A DNA stretch of 64,000 nucleotides from contig NC_079490.1 in the NCBI RefSeq assembly GCF_020520425.1, positions 2,976,001 through 3,040,000 on the forward strand. The letters are read 5' to 3'. Origin of the DNA: Spinacia oleracea. Lineage: Eukaryota > Streptophyta > Magnoliopsida > Caryophyllales > Amaranthaceae. The stretch's first letter is position 1. The number at the start of each line of letters is the position of its first letter. This document shows positions 38,911 through 50,323 of this stretch, piece after piece. The notes below the pieces were generated by a model. The model made no database searches, had not been told where the DNA came from, and was given only the letters and a program-made list of their open reading frames with translations. The translations under genes were made by a program, and so were the position numbers.

Positions 38911-39163
38911 TACTTCCTCCGTTTTTTAATACTCGCAACATTTATTATTTTTACGCATGCCAATGCACAACTTTGATCATTTATATCTTAATTCTCTTTA
39001 ATCAAAAAATATGAAAAGTTAATATTTACATGGAGACGAATTTAACAAGATTCCACATGACTATGTTTTATGTTATAAATAAAACACCAACAATAATCAA
39101 AGTAGATTATGTGAATAGTGTTAAAAATCCAAAAGTTGCGAGTATTAAAAGACGGAGGAAGTA
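38911..39163. mobile_element. Stowaway-like MITE, 253 bp
   Basis: The ends tacttcctccgttttttaat and attaaaagacggaggaagta are near-perfect inverted complements. The interior is the reverse orientation of 14354-14616 (gagacgaatttaacaagatt here against the complementary word there). Confidence 0.88.
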
Positions 39164-40162
39164 TGAAGTATATAGATATGGAGCTGTCCAACTGTACGTA
39201 CCCTTTTTATATAAACAGTACTCCACATAATATAAAACGATGCTCCAAATTTAAGGGACAAAATAATTTAATATATAATCTGGCTATGTTGTTATATAAA
39301 TGTATGTCGAAACATAAGATAAGTTTAGGAAAATAAGATTAAAAGCTAGTTGAAAGAAGAGTATAATTAGTAAGTTCATAATATATTATGTTCAGATCAG
39401 ATAAGTGAAAATCACGTGAAAATATCACGTTCTGATATGTGTATAACTGGATCGCTACTAGCCTACCATGCATGTGGAACACACACACTACTTGTACACC
39501 GGTTGCACGTGACACACATACATGCACGTCGTGCGAAAGGCGCAACAACGCAATCCAGCCAAGTGGTACGTACACATAATAAGATAGAACCGTCGTATTT
39601 CAGAATGATATCAATCTACGTACAAATTCACAATATTGACCGGTAACAGAAAGTAATTCGAAATCAAGTTTATAATATACGTAGTATAAATCATATAAAA
39701 AACGAAAATAATCCATACTTTTATACTGTTAGGGAATGTTTAGATTGAGAGTAATGCATAGTATTGACGAAAAATAATCCATACTCTTATCCAACCAAAC
39801 CCTTGTAACCTTGTTAGTGTATATAACGTTGAGCCGCAATGTAACAATTTTCCTCTATTTGACATTTTCTTAATAGACACCCCAAAACAAATTTATTTTA
39901 ATTAAAAAACTTCAACCAATTAAAAAAAATTGACACCCTTCTTTAGTGAAATGCCCTAAATAATTAATTTATTATAAATTCTTAATTGAAGAAGAGAAAT
40001 TCAACCTTTTTTTTCTTATTTGGACCGAGTAACTTATTTATTTATGTAACGATTAACGATATACATTGAATAATTTATTAAAATACGAATTCCGTTGTTG
40101 AACAACAAATCAACGAGGAATTGCACACGTTCGATTGAGTTCCTTTTCTTCTTCTTAGCTCT

Positions 40163-40172
40163 CTATATATAT
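40163..40172 (+). promoter_or_regulatory. Probable TATA box of the second ERF gene
   Basis: ctatatatat lies about 160 bases before the start codon, after a pyrimidine-rich stretch. A weaker tttatataa at 40263 is an alternative. Confidence 0.5.
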
Positions 40173-40331
40173 ACCTCGAAAATTGAGGAATTGAAGACGA
40201 TTATTCGCAAACAATAACTTTAATTTTTGATAAGGAAAATTATTAGATGCACGTAAGAGCATTTATATAATGATATGGTGACATTATATTTATAGGGCAC
40301 GGAAATAAAGGGGTCTATTATACTGCTAGGT

Positions 40332-41027
40332 ATGGAACCATTAGCGTCGGACACGGTCACGGCCCTACAACTCATCGAAGAATACCTCTTCGACGATGAC
40401 GGACAAGTCCCGTCTCCGGCCTCTTCCACCACTCTCGACTCGAGATCACCGCCACCGTCGTCGTCGTCATCCTCGTTCGTCACCCAACTATACCCTCAGA
40501 GCAATGCTAGGGTATTTCCAACAAGTTTTAGTATTTCCTTTGGGAATAATAACGAGGGTCATAGTCGTAATTCAGACGACAATGACCCTCTCCTGGAGTA
40601 CATTTACTCGTCACTCCAGGAAGAAGGAGGAGTTGGTTACGATGAAACCTTTCACATTTTTTGTAGCAACCCGCGAAAGGTTGTTACAAAAAATAATTAC
40701 GGTAATACTAATAATAGTAATAATAATAATAATCATAAACATCTTGGGAACTATATAGGGGTGAGGAGAAGACCATGGGGTAGATTTGCAGCTGAAATTA
40801 GAGACCCTAATCGTAAAGGCTATAGAATTTGGCTCGGGACGTACAACACGGCTATTGACGCGGCCCGGGCCTATGACCGGGCCGCGTTCGAGATACGAGG
40901 TAACAAAGCTAGACTCAACTTCCCACATGAAGTTGCGAGTCGCCGGTCGTCGTCGTCGTTGTCCCGTAAAACAACTCAAGTGCAACATGTAGGTGAGAAG
41001 AGGCAAAGGAATGAAGATAGTGATTAA
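40332..41027 (+). CDS. AP2/ERF transcription factor (ERF subfamily), copy 2
   Basis: Intronless, 231 residues. It is clearly a paralogue of the gene at 32950. The AP2 domain (about 141-199) differs from copy 1 at only a few positions (for example [10 protein letters not shown] against [10 protein letters not shown]). The N-terminal [17 protein letters not shown], the [13 protein letters not shown] plus YDETFHIF motif (87-110) and the C-terminal GEKRQR are shared. A Ser-rich run (43-49) and an Asn-rich run (121-138, coded by aat/aac repeats) are copy-specific in length. AAEIRD marks the ERF class. The two genes are about 6.7 kb apart, on the same strand, with no other gene between, so they are a local duplication, and both look intact. 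Nuclear activator or repressor status cannot be read from the sequence; no EAR motif is seen. Confidence 0.92.
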   Translation: MEPLASDTVTALQLIEEYLFDDDGQVPSPASSTTLDSRSPPPSSSSSSFVTQLYPQSNARVFPTSFSISFGNNNEGHSRNSDDNDPLLEYIYSSLQEEGGVGYDETFHIFCSNPRKVVTKNNYGNTNNSNNNNNHKHLGNYIGVRRRPWGRFAAEIRDPNRKGYRIWLGTYNTAIDAARAYDRAAFEIRGNKARLNFPHEVASRRSSSSLSRKTTQVQHVGEKRQRNEDSD

Positions 41028-42524
41028 GTACATGGGAAATATATTAATGATCATCACACTATATGCTTAGAACATTTTAATTAATTTCTTTGTATTTAAT
41101 TAGATCCTTAATTTTCTCATGCAGAGGTTAAATATTGTTAGATTGCGTGCGTACTCAGTAAATAACTAAGTATATACTTCCTCCGTTTCATATTAGTTTA
41201 ACGTATTATTACGTTTTGTGAAACATTTTTTTAGTTAATACGACGTATGTTTTATTTTGAGATTTAAATTGATGATTTAACGATGTAATTCTTTTATAAT
41301 TTACAAAGTAATATTTGTTATGTACTACGTACCTTCTTTCCTTTAGACATGTCAAACATGTTAGTCGGTCAATCCGATTGTTAAGCGTTAAAAGGTAAGT
41401 GTGAGTATTGTATCCCGATTCCCAGACATATCGAAAGATGTAGCAAAAAACTTATAGTTTATAATCTAAGTGAACTACTCATTCTATTGCCAATTAGTTG
41501 GAGGATTGAACCTCACTTGGATTATGTTCGCGGGCAAAATATCAAGTTATATTAATATCCCAACTATTAATGTGTGTTCGGAAATTAAAATTCAGGAAAA
41601 TAAATAAACCGAGTTTTGTCCGATAAGGAATTATGAACGAAGTATTTTCCTTCGTTCCTAAATATAAATATACTAGATTAGGTCCCGTGCACGCACGGAT
41701 ATTTAAAAATTATTATTTGACCATCTTTTTTATAAAAAATTTAATTGAATTATTTATCCCTTAAATCTATTGCATAATTAATAATCTCGAATGCACTCAT
41801 TTTATCATATTTTAACTTACTACGTATTATACATTTTATATGTTTAATATGATGATATGACTAAAATATTTGATATATTTAATATGCTAAATTTGACCAA
41901 AATATCGAGTAAGAATATTTTCTATTATTGACATGACAGTTTGACTAAAATTTTACCAAAATTTTAATAATGGCATATTCCATAATCCTATATTTTTTCC
42001 ATATATAAACATTTATACAAAAGGAGAGAAAACAAAAAAAGAATAAAATAAATGTCTTTTTAGAAAAGAGTTTTTGGCGGGAAATTTTTTCACCAGGAAA
42101 TTACACGTGTCATTCCTGGTGTCTCTTTTAGTATATAGTAATAGATGAGTTTTAACATTCGCTCGGGCTTAGGCATAACACAACTCATCACGAAAAAAGC
42201 ACAGCACGAGCACGAGAAAAATACAGCATGACATCACCCGAGACAAGGGAACATGGGATTGGGTCATGCCTGGGCCACCCTTTCAAATAAATTGGCCCAA
42301 CACAAAACAAGTGGGCTTGGCTTGGGCCAGGCTCATTCAGGCCCAAGGCAAGTGGGCACGCCCCATAATGAAACAGCACGAGCAAATACCATACATAAAG
42401 CTGATTGAACAACAATTACTCATGAATTTGGATCTTGATCAGACCAAATAAAACTCAATTAAGAATTTAAGAAATGAGTAGGAATTATCACAACTCCAAA
42501 ATGCTTTAAACCAATAAGTTGAAT
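41028..42524. other. Gene-free interval with repeats
   Basis: It contains a Stowaway end fragment near 41174 (tacttcctccgtttcatatt), a repeat at about 41670-42145 whose ends read tactagattaggtcccgtgc and tttagtatatagtaatagat (a common form of dispersed plant repeat), and a GGCCC-rich patch at 42160-42400. No gene is visible. Confidence 0.5.
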
Positions 42525-42856
42525 TACTTCCTCCGTCCCGGAATACTCGACCCGGTTTGACCGGCACAGAGTTTAAGGGACTTGAATTGACTTATTTAAT
42601 TTAATAGGTAGTAGATGATAGTGGGGTATTATTTTAATATAGTTAGTGGGAGGTGGGTTAAGAGGTGGGGTTGGGGGAGAGTAGGGGTTGAATTTTTAAT
42701 TATTTTTTGCATGGAGTAGAGGGTAGGTGGGTTAATAGGGGTGGAGTGAGAAATAATATAATATTGTTAGAATATTTCCATTTTTAGAAACAGGTCAAGT
42801 ATTAAGGGACGGCCCGATAAGGAAAACAGGTCAAGTATTCCGGGACGGAGGGAGTA
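42525..42856. mobile_element. Stowaway-like MITE, 332 bp, opposite copy of 12767
   Basis: The ends tacttcctccgtcccggaat and attccgggacggagggagta are inverted complements with TA borders. The interior G-rich stretch (taggtgggttaataggggtg) is the complement of the C-rich stretch in the copy at 12767-13098. Both copies measure 332 bp. Confidence 0.9.
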
Positions 42857-43070
42857 CTAATTACAAAGCTACAAGGAATACTGACTCATGAATGATTGAT
42901 TACTCCTAACAGGACTCAGCAGATGGACTGTATCGAATACGATCAGGCAAAACATTTCACAACTCCAAAATGCTCGTAGACGGGAAAAAAAGCTGCATTT
43001 TGGGTGTTATGGAGGTTTTTCCGCGAGATTCATGTGTTCCGTATGTCAATGTTGGATCAATATTGCAGCA

Positions 43071-46000
43071 TCACGACTTGGTCAATGCTTCACGAGCATC
43101 GTCTGACACGCACGACTTGGTCAACGCTTCACGAGCATCATCTGACATGCAAGACTTGGTCAACGCTTCACGAGTGTCGTCTGACATGCAAGATTCATCT
43201 GCCTTTATTCTGTGACCTTTTCCGTAGGCAGCAATGAGTAGAGCTTCAGCTCGACCTGCAAGCATCGACAATCCAAAAATAAGCTACACCAAGCAATAAT
43301 ATTCCACCTTAAAGGCTCTGTTCTGTTCGACAAAATAAGTTCAATTAAGTTCAGGAAAAATAAGTATATTTCAGACATTTTTAAGCACAAATAAGTTTTT
43401 TGCAGATAAAATAAGTTCCGGTAAGTTCAGTTAAGTTTAGATAATATAAGTTCAGACAAAATAAGCTGAATTGAACGAAGCCTAAGTCAGTGTGAAATCT
43501 TTTTGAGCTTGTAACTGGCATATGATGGGGGTGAAGCCGGTGAGCAAGTGATAACGGGAGAAATTGGGATCTTTTCAATGATAAAGACGCTTTTATTCGT
43601 GAGGGAAGTTCACCAAGAGAAAAGTTCAGAAAAAGTCTGCTAAGTTTGTTTTGCACAATTGACAAACATGCCAGAATCAGTTTATTGTGCCAAATACAAC
43701 AAAAGACAAAGAAAAGAGGGCATGGGCATCTCTCACAAAACCGAGATATTCACTGGTTTCTTATAAATGAAAACGCAGGCTCGGTCTATAACTTGATTGA
43801 AAATGCTAGTAATTCAATAAGAATCGGCTTATAGAGCATCCAAAGATCAGCATCAATTGAATTCTTAACGAAACTACAGAGTTCGATAACAAAACGAATC
43901 AAGGAATTTTTCAAATCATAAGAAAAATACTAGAAGAATAATTCTGTAAAGTTTTTAGGTTTTTACCGTGGTCCTTCTTTCTTTTCAACATAGAACTTAA
44001 ATCAGGGAACAGGCGTGCTGCAAGCTCCCTGCTATCATCCTGCGAATATTCAAAAGGCTCAAACACATTATGATTGTACAGTGAGAAAATGCAAGATCAT
44101 ATAACTTGTACAAAGTTGTTATGTTTATTAAACTATATAGCAGTTGAAAGTTGGCACACCTTACTTGAAGAGCTTCGGGCTAGTTCAAATCCCCGTTTCC
44201 ATAAATTGGACGGCAATGGAACAACGGAGAATCCAGAAGCAACCAAGACTCCGATCCATAACCCATAGCCAAATCCTCCACTCCACCAACCCTAAATCTT
44301 ACGAAAGGGACAACAATCCACCAGCGTTAGAGCTACCCAAAGTTTCCCAACAATATATAAAAACTGTGTTAACTAGTGAAAATTGGAATCAAGTCATTAA
44401 GAAGAGGAGGTCGTGACTACTAAATCAGTTGGAAAATGACAATGTAAATGGAGAAAAACATAAGATAAATACTTGGTAGGTGACAAGGAAAATGTATTGT
44501 GTTCTGTGAATTGCAATATAATATGAAATTACTCAAAAGTAGGTTAACAAGTATAAAAAACAAAAGCATGCAAACACTTAAACCAACAATTACCAGTTTT
44601 CCATCCTGGGGAAATGGTATAGATTGCTCCAAATATGCGGTGGTACCTGTAAAAATAGAGATCAAGTTCAGAACATCCCTGCATTAACACAAGTTCAAAA
44701 CCCAAGGATGCCTAAGAAAGCCGAGGGAAGATACGGGAATAGTGAGAAAGACAAGTAAACAATAACACACACGCACGAGCAGAGAGTTTTGAAGGATATG
44801 AACCAAATTCCACAAATAAACTTTTGAATCACTTTGTGGAAAGAATAGAACACAATATTCGGATCTACTTTTCTTACCATACAAAATTCTTAAATGGAGA
44901 CAGGATAAAGCAAACATACAAATATATATTTGCTTTCACAACTCCTTGAACAAATATCTGCATGTAGTTTTCGTAAATCTTTACTATTACATTATTTACA
45001 AATTAAAAGTCTTTGAGCAGCAAGGGCCAACAATTGCAGAAGTCATATGTTGAGAACAAGAAAAAGCATCATACTCCCTCAGTCCTTAAACAACAGGTAA
45101 ATTTCTATTATGGACTGTGCAAAATAGAAATTCCCTGTCTAATTTTAGTTCAGGAAACTTACAACTTATCCATATTACTCCATCATAATAACCATAAGGA
45201 AAGAGTGAAAGACTATCATCATGTAAACCATGTTGTAAAGATGGAAAAACTAACATAAAGAAGGATTATCATATTATTTCAACCTAAATCCATAAAAATA
45301 ACCTACACTAAAATGCGGCCTATTATTTGGGTATGAAGGTAGTAATTCTGCTCTAATTATCCTCTCTCTATCTCTCTCCTATCCCTTCTCCCTTCCTCTC
45401 CCTTAAATTGCATGTGTCAGTGAGTGAAGTCATGCATGCACACGAATGTGCACCGTACATGTTCTTTACTACCAAGCACTTTGCATGCACACGAATGTGC
45501 ACCGTATGTGTTCTTCACTACAAAGCGCTTTTTATGAAGAGGAATAAATATGAAACACAAAACATGACCACAAAGTAAATTCTTATAGAATAGACCCATG
45601 CAAAATTCTCAATGTGCATTCCTCAACCAATATATTGTGGTGAACCTCAATATTATGCATGCAGGAAATGTAATTACATAATACTTGGTTCAATATTTTA
45701 GTGGAATCAATTTCAAGAAAAGAAAGACTTTTTGGCTTTTTGCCACCTCCAGATAGTAAATCATTCCACTCAAAAAGACAAAAAGAAGCAAAGAATAGCA
45801 TATGATTATCTGAAGATTAAGTCCATAGTCATCATGGGCCTAGGAAAGACATGGTACCTTTTGGAGCATCGAGACTCTGCAACAACTGAACAATAGACTT
45901 CGCATCTAATCGTTTTCGTCGTGTTTTCCCAACTGATAATTGCACAACTGGGGAATCAAAAACCTGGAATAATAGAATAGTTCAACAAAAGTTCAACTTA

Positions 46001-49000
46001 AAGGAAAAAAATCGGTAATATATGCCACGTCAACATATTACCTATTGTAGCAGATCCATTTTCAAAGGGAGCCCTTAGAGAAGATGGGAGTCAAAGGTTG
46101 TGTTATTCTTAGATAATTGAAAGCTCGTCTTTTTAAGAAGACCGGCCAAAGGTTGTATTTTTAGAATCAAATTTTCTTTTTATTTTTATTTTAGAGTTGC
46201 TTACTTATCCCATATGTTTGTAAATTAACCTACTATGGAAAAAATCAGCATAAAATCAAACAATTATAGTAAGATACACAATTATTATGCACACATCTCT
46301 AAATAAAGAAATAAATTAGCATAGAATTAAAATACTTATGTACTACGAATATACTAATCAATAAATACCATGATTTTAAAATCGATGAATGGTAAATACA
46401 AAAAGTTTTATGAATTACATTTATTGTGAATAGAATTTGTACGAGTATAAATAGCTACAATATGTTCTTCATGTTCATCATCTTATGTTAAATTACATTT
46501 GAGCACAAATATTGAGAAAAATAATATCCACGTCAGTCTACAATTTTCACAAAATGATGAAAGAAATTGTGCTCGTTTGCCTATTGGCTTTTCTTGTCAC
46601 GAACAATGGTAATGATTGATTTGTCTAATTCTATTTCTCTAATATTTTCACATGGCATTGATTGTTTTGTTTAATTCTATTTTCTTGCTCATGCTCGGTA
46701 TACAATAAAAATTCATAATCACCGAGTATTTTTGTTGGATACAATTTGTTTTACGCGGTTTCTAATGTACACCTTGACCAAAGGAAAAAGTATAGTCACG
46801 TAGTATAATAGTTTGACTATAAAAATTTCCAGGTAGACATATGTACTAGCTTTATTGATTTTAATTTGAAGTAATTGCTTTACAGGGGATCTATTAAAAC
46901 TATTTTTTATGTTGGCAAAATTGTCAGAAACTTACCTTATAAACCAGATTTTTGCGAGAAGCTATCTTATTAAAATAAGTTGTAATTAACTACAGTACTT
47001 ACAATTTTTTATGAAGTAAGATACTATCTTTGGCTGATTATGAACGTAAAATCAAAATTTTGGGGTTGACTTACTATGTATCTCATGTGGCATCTGAAGA
47101 AAAGGGGTTAATTATATAGTACTTGAGATGCACATCATAACGTCAATCCCGAAACTTCGAGTCAACGTTCATAATTCGGTCAAATGTAGTATATTACAAC
47201 ATAATTTTTTTTATAAGGAAGTTAATTACAACATTCTTTTTATAAGGTATTTTTATCACAAAAATACGATTTTATAATTTTGACGAATTTACCTTTTATG
47301 TTAAAGATATTTTTGTCAATTCAGTCTTGAACCCATGACCTCAAGCATTTGAAAATATTGATTCCATTATCATCATCTTTTCTTACAATTGTTCATCATT
47401 TGAGAACTTTTAACACTTTGGGTCAATCACTATAAACTAATATCTATGTGTTAACTATTCTTGATTTTCAGTTGAAGGAAGTATGCCCTTATTTGCGAGT
47501 TCATCTATCTTACCCGCAATGCCCAGTGCGTGCATTGCCCAGTGCGATCATTTAGGTGGTCAGAGCTGTTTAGACTATTGCCACCAGAATGGTTACCGTA
47601 ACGGCGGAAAATGTTTCACTACGGCTTCTCCTTACGTAGAATGTTGCTGCTATCCTAACTAATGTTCTACTCTGTTATCAAGTATTTGTTTTTTTTTTGT
47701 TTTTTTTTTGAAGATAAGGAGAATAAACTTAATTAGGATCCCCTTCGCACAAGGGTATAAGTATTTATTTGTACGGGATTATATATCTATAATGTTATAT
47801 ACTCTCATACGTAATATTTATGCTACTATTTTTTTTAACGAAGTTTTCGTTTGGGGTTGTGTGTATGTTTTTTTTATTTGGAATTCTTTCCTCAGTTGAA
47901 TAAACAAAAAGTGATGGAAGTTTTAGGTTACACTAAACACTAAATGTGATTAATTAAAATCATAGACATTTCCAATAGATATTCAATAACAACCAAAACA
48001 GATGTATCCAAATCAAACAAAAATCTCATGTGAAAGAACTAAGAATCCAATAGCATAAATGTGACTATTCCAGCACAATAAAGTGGCACCAACCTCATCT
48101 CCCACATTCATCACTAGATTCAAAATAATCAATACAAAAAATTCAAAGAAAACAAATGCAAAGTAATTACCCAGCTCAGAAATCAATCAAACACTCCAAA
48201 ATCAACCAAATTGAACAAACTAGGCAAAAAAACCAACACAAAAAACTCAAAGAAAACAAATACAACGTAATTACCCAGCTCAGAAATCAAGCACACACTC
48301 CAAAATTAACCAAATTGAACAAGTTGTGCAAACAAAAATCTCATGTGAAAGAACTAAGAATCCAATAGCATAAATGTGACTATTCCGGCACAATAAAGTG
48401 GCACCAACCTCATCTCCCACATTCATCACTAGATTAAAAAAAAAATCAATACAAAAAAATTCAAAGAAAACAAATGCAAAGTAATTACCCAGTTGAGAAA
48501 TCAATCAAACACACCAAAATCAACCAAATTGAACAAATTAGCGCAAATAAATCAATACAAAAAATTCAAAGAAAAAAATACAAAGTAATTACCCAGCTCA
48601 GAAATCAATCACACACTCCAAAATCAACCAAATTGAACAAATTGTGCAAAAAAATAAATCAGAAATTACTCAATTGAATAATCAAAAAGAAAAAAAGCGC
48701 TAGAAATTACCCCATTTTGGTTACCTGGGCAGAAACAAAGCCAGAACTATCGTATTTCAATAGAGCCATAGCACCAGAAAGATCCGGGTCAACACCAATT
48801 ACCCATTCAACCCCACCATTTTCTTCAATTCCTTCAATTTTATTGCTGTTTGTGCCATTAATGGAAAGAGAAGACAACCAGCTTTCGTTAAGATTTTGCA
48901 AGCTACTTTTGGCACTACTTTTACTGGATTTCCCGTTGGGGGGTTTAATTGCTGCAATGGGGTTCTCTAAATTCTGTGAAATGGTACAGAAACAGCTGCA

Positions 49001-49144
49001 TTTAAGGGATTTGGAGAAGAGGGTTTGGGGTTTAAGCTTAATTCTTGAGGAGAGAGAAAATGGGTTCATCAAATCTTGCGGAAGAAGAAATAGCCGTCGT
49101 TGTTGTTGTTGAAGATGATGAGGTTGGAGAACGAGATTGTCCAT
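43071..49144 (-). CDS. MOC1: Chloroplast Holliday junction resolvase MOC1
   Basis: There are six exons on the minus strand: 49144-48725, 45963-45858, 44646-44594, 44291-44160, 44039-43967 and 43255-43071. All are GT-AG and in phase, giving 322 residues. The N-terminus is Ser-rich with few acids, as in a chloroplast transit peptide. The RuvC-like RNase H fold begins [16 protein letters not shown] (D119). It continues with [31 protein letters not shown] (E182), [20 protein letters not shown] and [18 protein letters not shown] (D260, E265). These acids are the candidate metal-binding residues, by comparison with the family. MOC1 resolves four-way junctions and is needed for chloroplast nucleoid segregation. 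The start at 49144 was chosen because the upstream in-frame Met at 49303 lies in a GGGTC patch. The C-terminus is extended by three in-frame 13-residue repeats. Intron 1 (2.76 kb) contains an opposite-strand defensin-like gene. Confidence 0.9.
43075..43191 (-). repeat. 39-bp minisatellite (3 units) in the last MOC1 exon
   Basis: Units start at 43075, 43114 and 43153 with gacttggtcaa(t/c)gcttcac and differ at only a few bases; a partial fourth begins at 43192. On the minus strand each unit encodes [13 protein letters not shown] or a one- to two-residue variant. Because 39 is a multiple of three, copy-number change would not shift the frame. Confidence 0.95.
43312..43485. mobile_element. MITE-like inverted-repeat element in MOC1 intron 5
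   Basis: The left end aaggctctgttctgttcgac and the right end aattgaacgaagcct are approximate inverted complements. The interior consists of many ataagttcag words. It is related to the short element at 6365-6477. Confidence 0.6.
46446..46454 (+). promoter_or_regulatory. TATA box of the nested defensin-like gene
   Basis: tataaatag, a near-perfect plant TATA box, lies about 100 bases before the start codon on the strand opposite to MOC1. It supports independent transcription of the nested gene. Confidence 0.7.
46554..47662 (+). CDS. Defensin-like secreted cysteine-rich peptide, nested in MOC1 intron 1
   Basis: There are two exons (46554-46608 and 47472-47662) joined by a GT-AG intron of 863 bp in phase 1, giving 81 residues. 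Exon 1 encodes a hydrophobic signal peptide ([18 protein letters not shown]), and the intron falls near its end, as in plant DEFL genes. The mature part has eight cysteines spaced C-x3-C-x7-C-x3-C-x10-C-x9-CCC. It includes CLDYC (C-x3-C), a GGKC motif and a terminal CCC that contains C-x-C, all compatible with the cysteine-stabilised alpha-beta fold. Such peptides are secreted and act in antifungal defence or as signals; the target here is unknown. It has its own TATA box and lies entirely inside intron 1 of MOC1 on the other strand. The truncated MOC1 copy B lacks it. The reading is intact, so I call it a functional candidate. Confidence 0.8.
48013..48665 (+). repeat. Compound tandem repeat in MOC1 intron 1
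   Basis: A unit with tacccagctcagaaatcaat, cactccaaaatcaaccaaat and aaattcaaagaaaacaaatg occurs four times (about 48142, 48248, 48462 and 48566). A longer unit starting aaaatctcatgtgaaagaac (48020 and 48333) includes it, so the region has a 100-bp and a 310-bp periodicity. Copy B has only one unit (59480-59575). Confidence 0.85.
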
Positions 49145-50323
49145 GGAAATTTGAGAGGGAAGTGAGGAAATCACAAAAACTGAGGTTTTAGGACATTTTT
49201 CTGAGTATAGGACAGAGAAAGTCTCGAGCTTATTAAAGATGGCCGTCATCGGGCCGGGTCGGGCCGATCCCACGGGCTGTGGATCTGAATGGGTCTGACC
49301 CATGTCAAATCCACTTGAGCACTAATAATGGGTTGGCCCGTGTTGAAAGTTTAAAAAATGTGGCTCAAGTGCGGGACATGCAGTCGGGTCGGCTGTCGTG
49401 CTTAGGCATAAATTTACTCAATTTAGTGTGATTTTTTGTATCATGTTTTTTCCAAAAAATGCAGCACAGGTCCGACCCACGACTTCGTTTTCTTGGTCGT
49501 GCGTTTTCCGTGTTGGGCCGGACGGGCTAGTGCCATCTTTATCCTGAGCAAGAGCAATATTGTTCAGTACACACACGAAAACGTACTGAACAATATTGTT
49601 CTTGCTTGCATTTTGGACAACATTGTTCTTACTCAAGATAAAGTTGACACTGGATCGGGCCAAGCCTCAAAATAAAATCACAAATTTTTATCAATGAATT
49701 AATATATTTATAAAAAAAGAAAAAAAAAACTATTTAAGACAAAGTGCATGAATAATTGGAGCAACACAAAGTGTGTTGTACGTAACTACGCTAGAATTAG
49801 TTGCAAACACCCTCCATAACCTTTGTGCTTCCAATTTTGCAAACATATATAAACTATTTAAGAGCTCATTACATTTCAAATTAACAATCACCCTAAACCC
49901 TATTTCCTTGAAACCAAAAATCAGTTAATCACCTTACCTATTTCCTTGAGAACGTACAATCGCGTCTACACAAATTCTTATTTAGAATGGGTGTACAATA
50001 AATATTGTACACCGAAGTAAAAGTTGACTTAAAATGCTTTAAAGTTACATTTATATATGTAAAAGTTATCTATTTTTTAATGATAAATTTTTCATTTGAA
50101 TAAAAAATTATTTCTTCAAAATCACTAATAATGTATAAATTAATCATTTAACCCTTTAAAATGTTTATCTATCAATTTTTTAATTTTATAATATAAAAGT
50201 TACAGAAAAATAGGTTAAAGTTACGAAAAACTGCATAAAAGTTGTCTTAGTGTACAATAAATTTATTGTACACCTTGTGTGCGCAAGACCTTTTGTCACA
50301 TCTAATTCCCTCTTTCATCATTC
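49145..50323. other. Interval between MOC1 and BURP genes (divergent promoters)
   Basis: It holds the MOC1 5' region with a GC-rich GGGTCGGGCC patch (49220-49675), partly repeated beside copy B, and the BURP promoter with atatataaa at 49845-49853. The palindrome-ended element at 49990-50273 lies between that TATA box and the BURP start codon. Confidence 0.65.
49990..50273. mobile_element. MITE-like element with palindromic ends in the BURP leader
   Basis: The left end is ggtgtacaataaatattgta (arms ggtgtacaat / attgtacacc). The right end, 50250-50273, is a perfect 24-base palindrome of the form gtgtacaataaa and its complement. A partial copy is at 18736-18880. It lies between the putative TATA box (49845) and the start codon of the BURP gene, so it may sit in the 5' untranslated region. 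No ORF. Confidence 0.75.

Larger units (their letters stand above)
33824..40331. other. Interval between the two ERF genes
   Basis: No gene was recognised in about 6.5 kb. The interval contains nested and single MITEs, a palindrome-ended element, a SINE fragment and a long hairpin, all listed separately. Short ORFs (60-78 codons) have no domains. Confidence 0.6.

Noticed and set aside
43075-43191. The 39-bp repeats as a CRISPR-like array
   Set aside because: The units are contiguous, without spacers, and lie in a coding exon of a plant gene.
42970-43237. Plus-strand ORFs over the MOC1 minisatellite
   Set aside because: They are antisense shadows of the MOC1 last exon; the minus strand continues a conserved protein.
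45072-45345. Possible Stowaway-like MITE in MOC1 intron 2
   Set aside because: The left end (tactccctcagtcc) is suggestive but the right end and interior do not match the families in this window well enough.
49145-49303. N-terminal extension of MOC1 from an upstream Met at 49303
   Set aside because: The extra 53 codons run through the GGGTC repeat patch, while the Met at 49144 gives a good transit-peptide-like start and is conserved in position in copy B.
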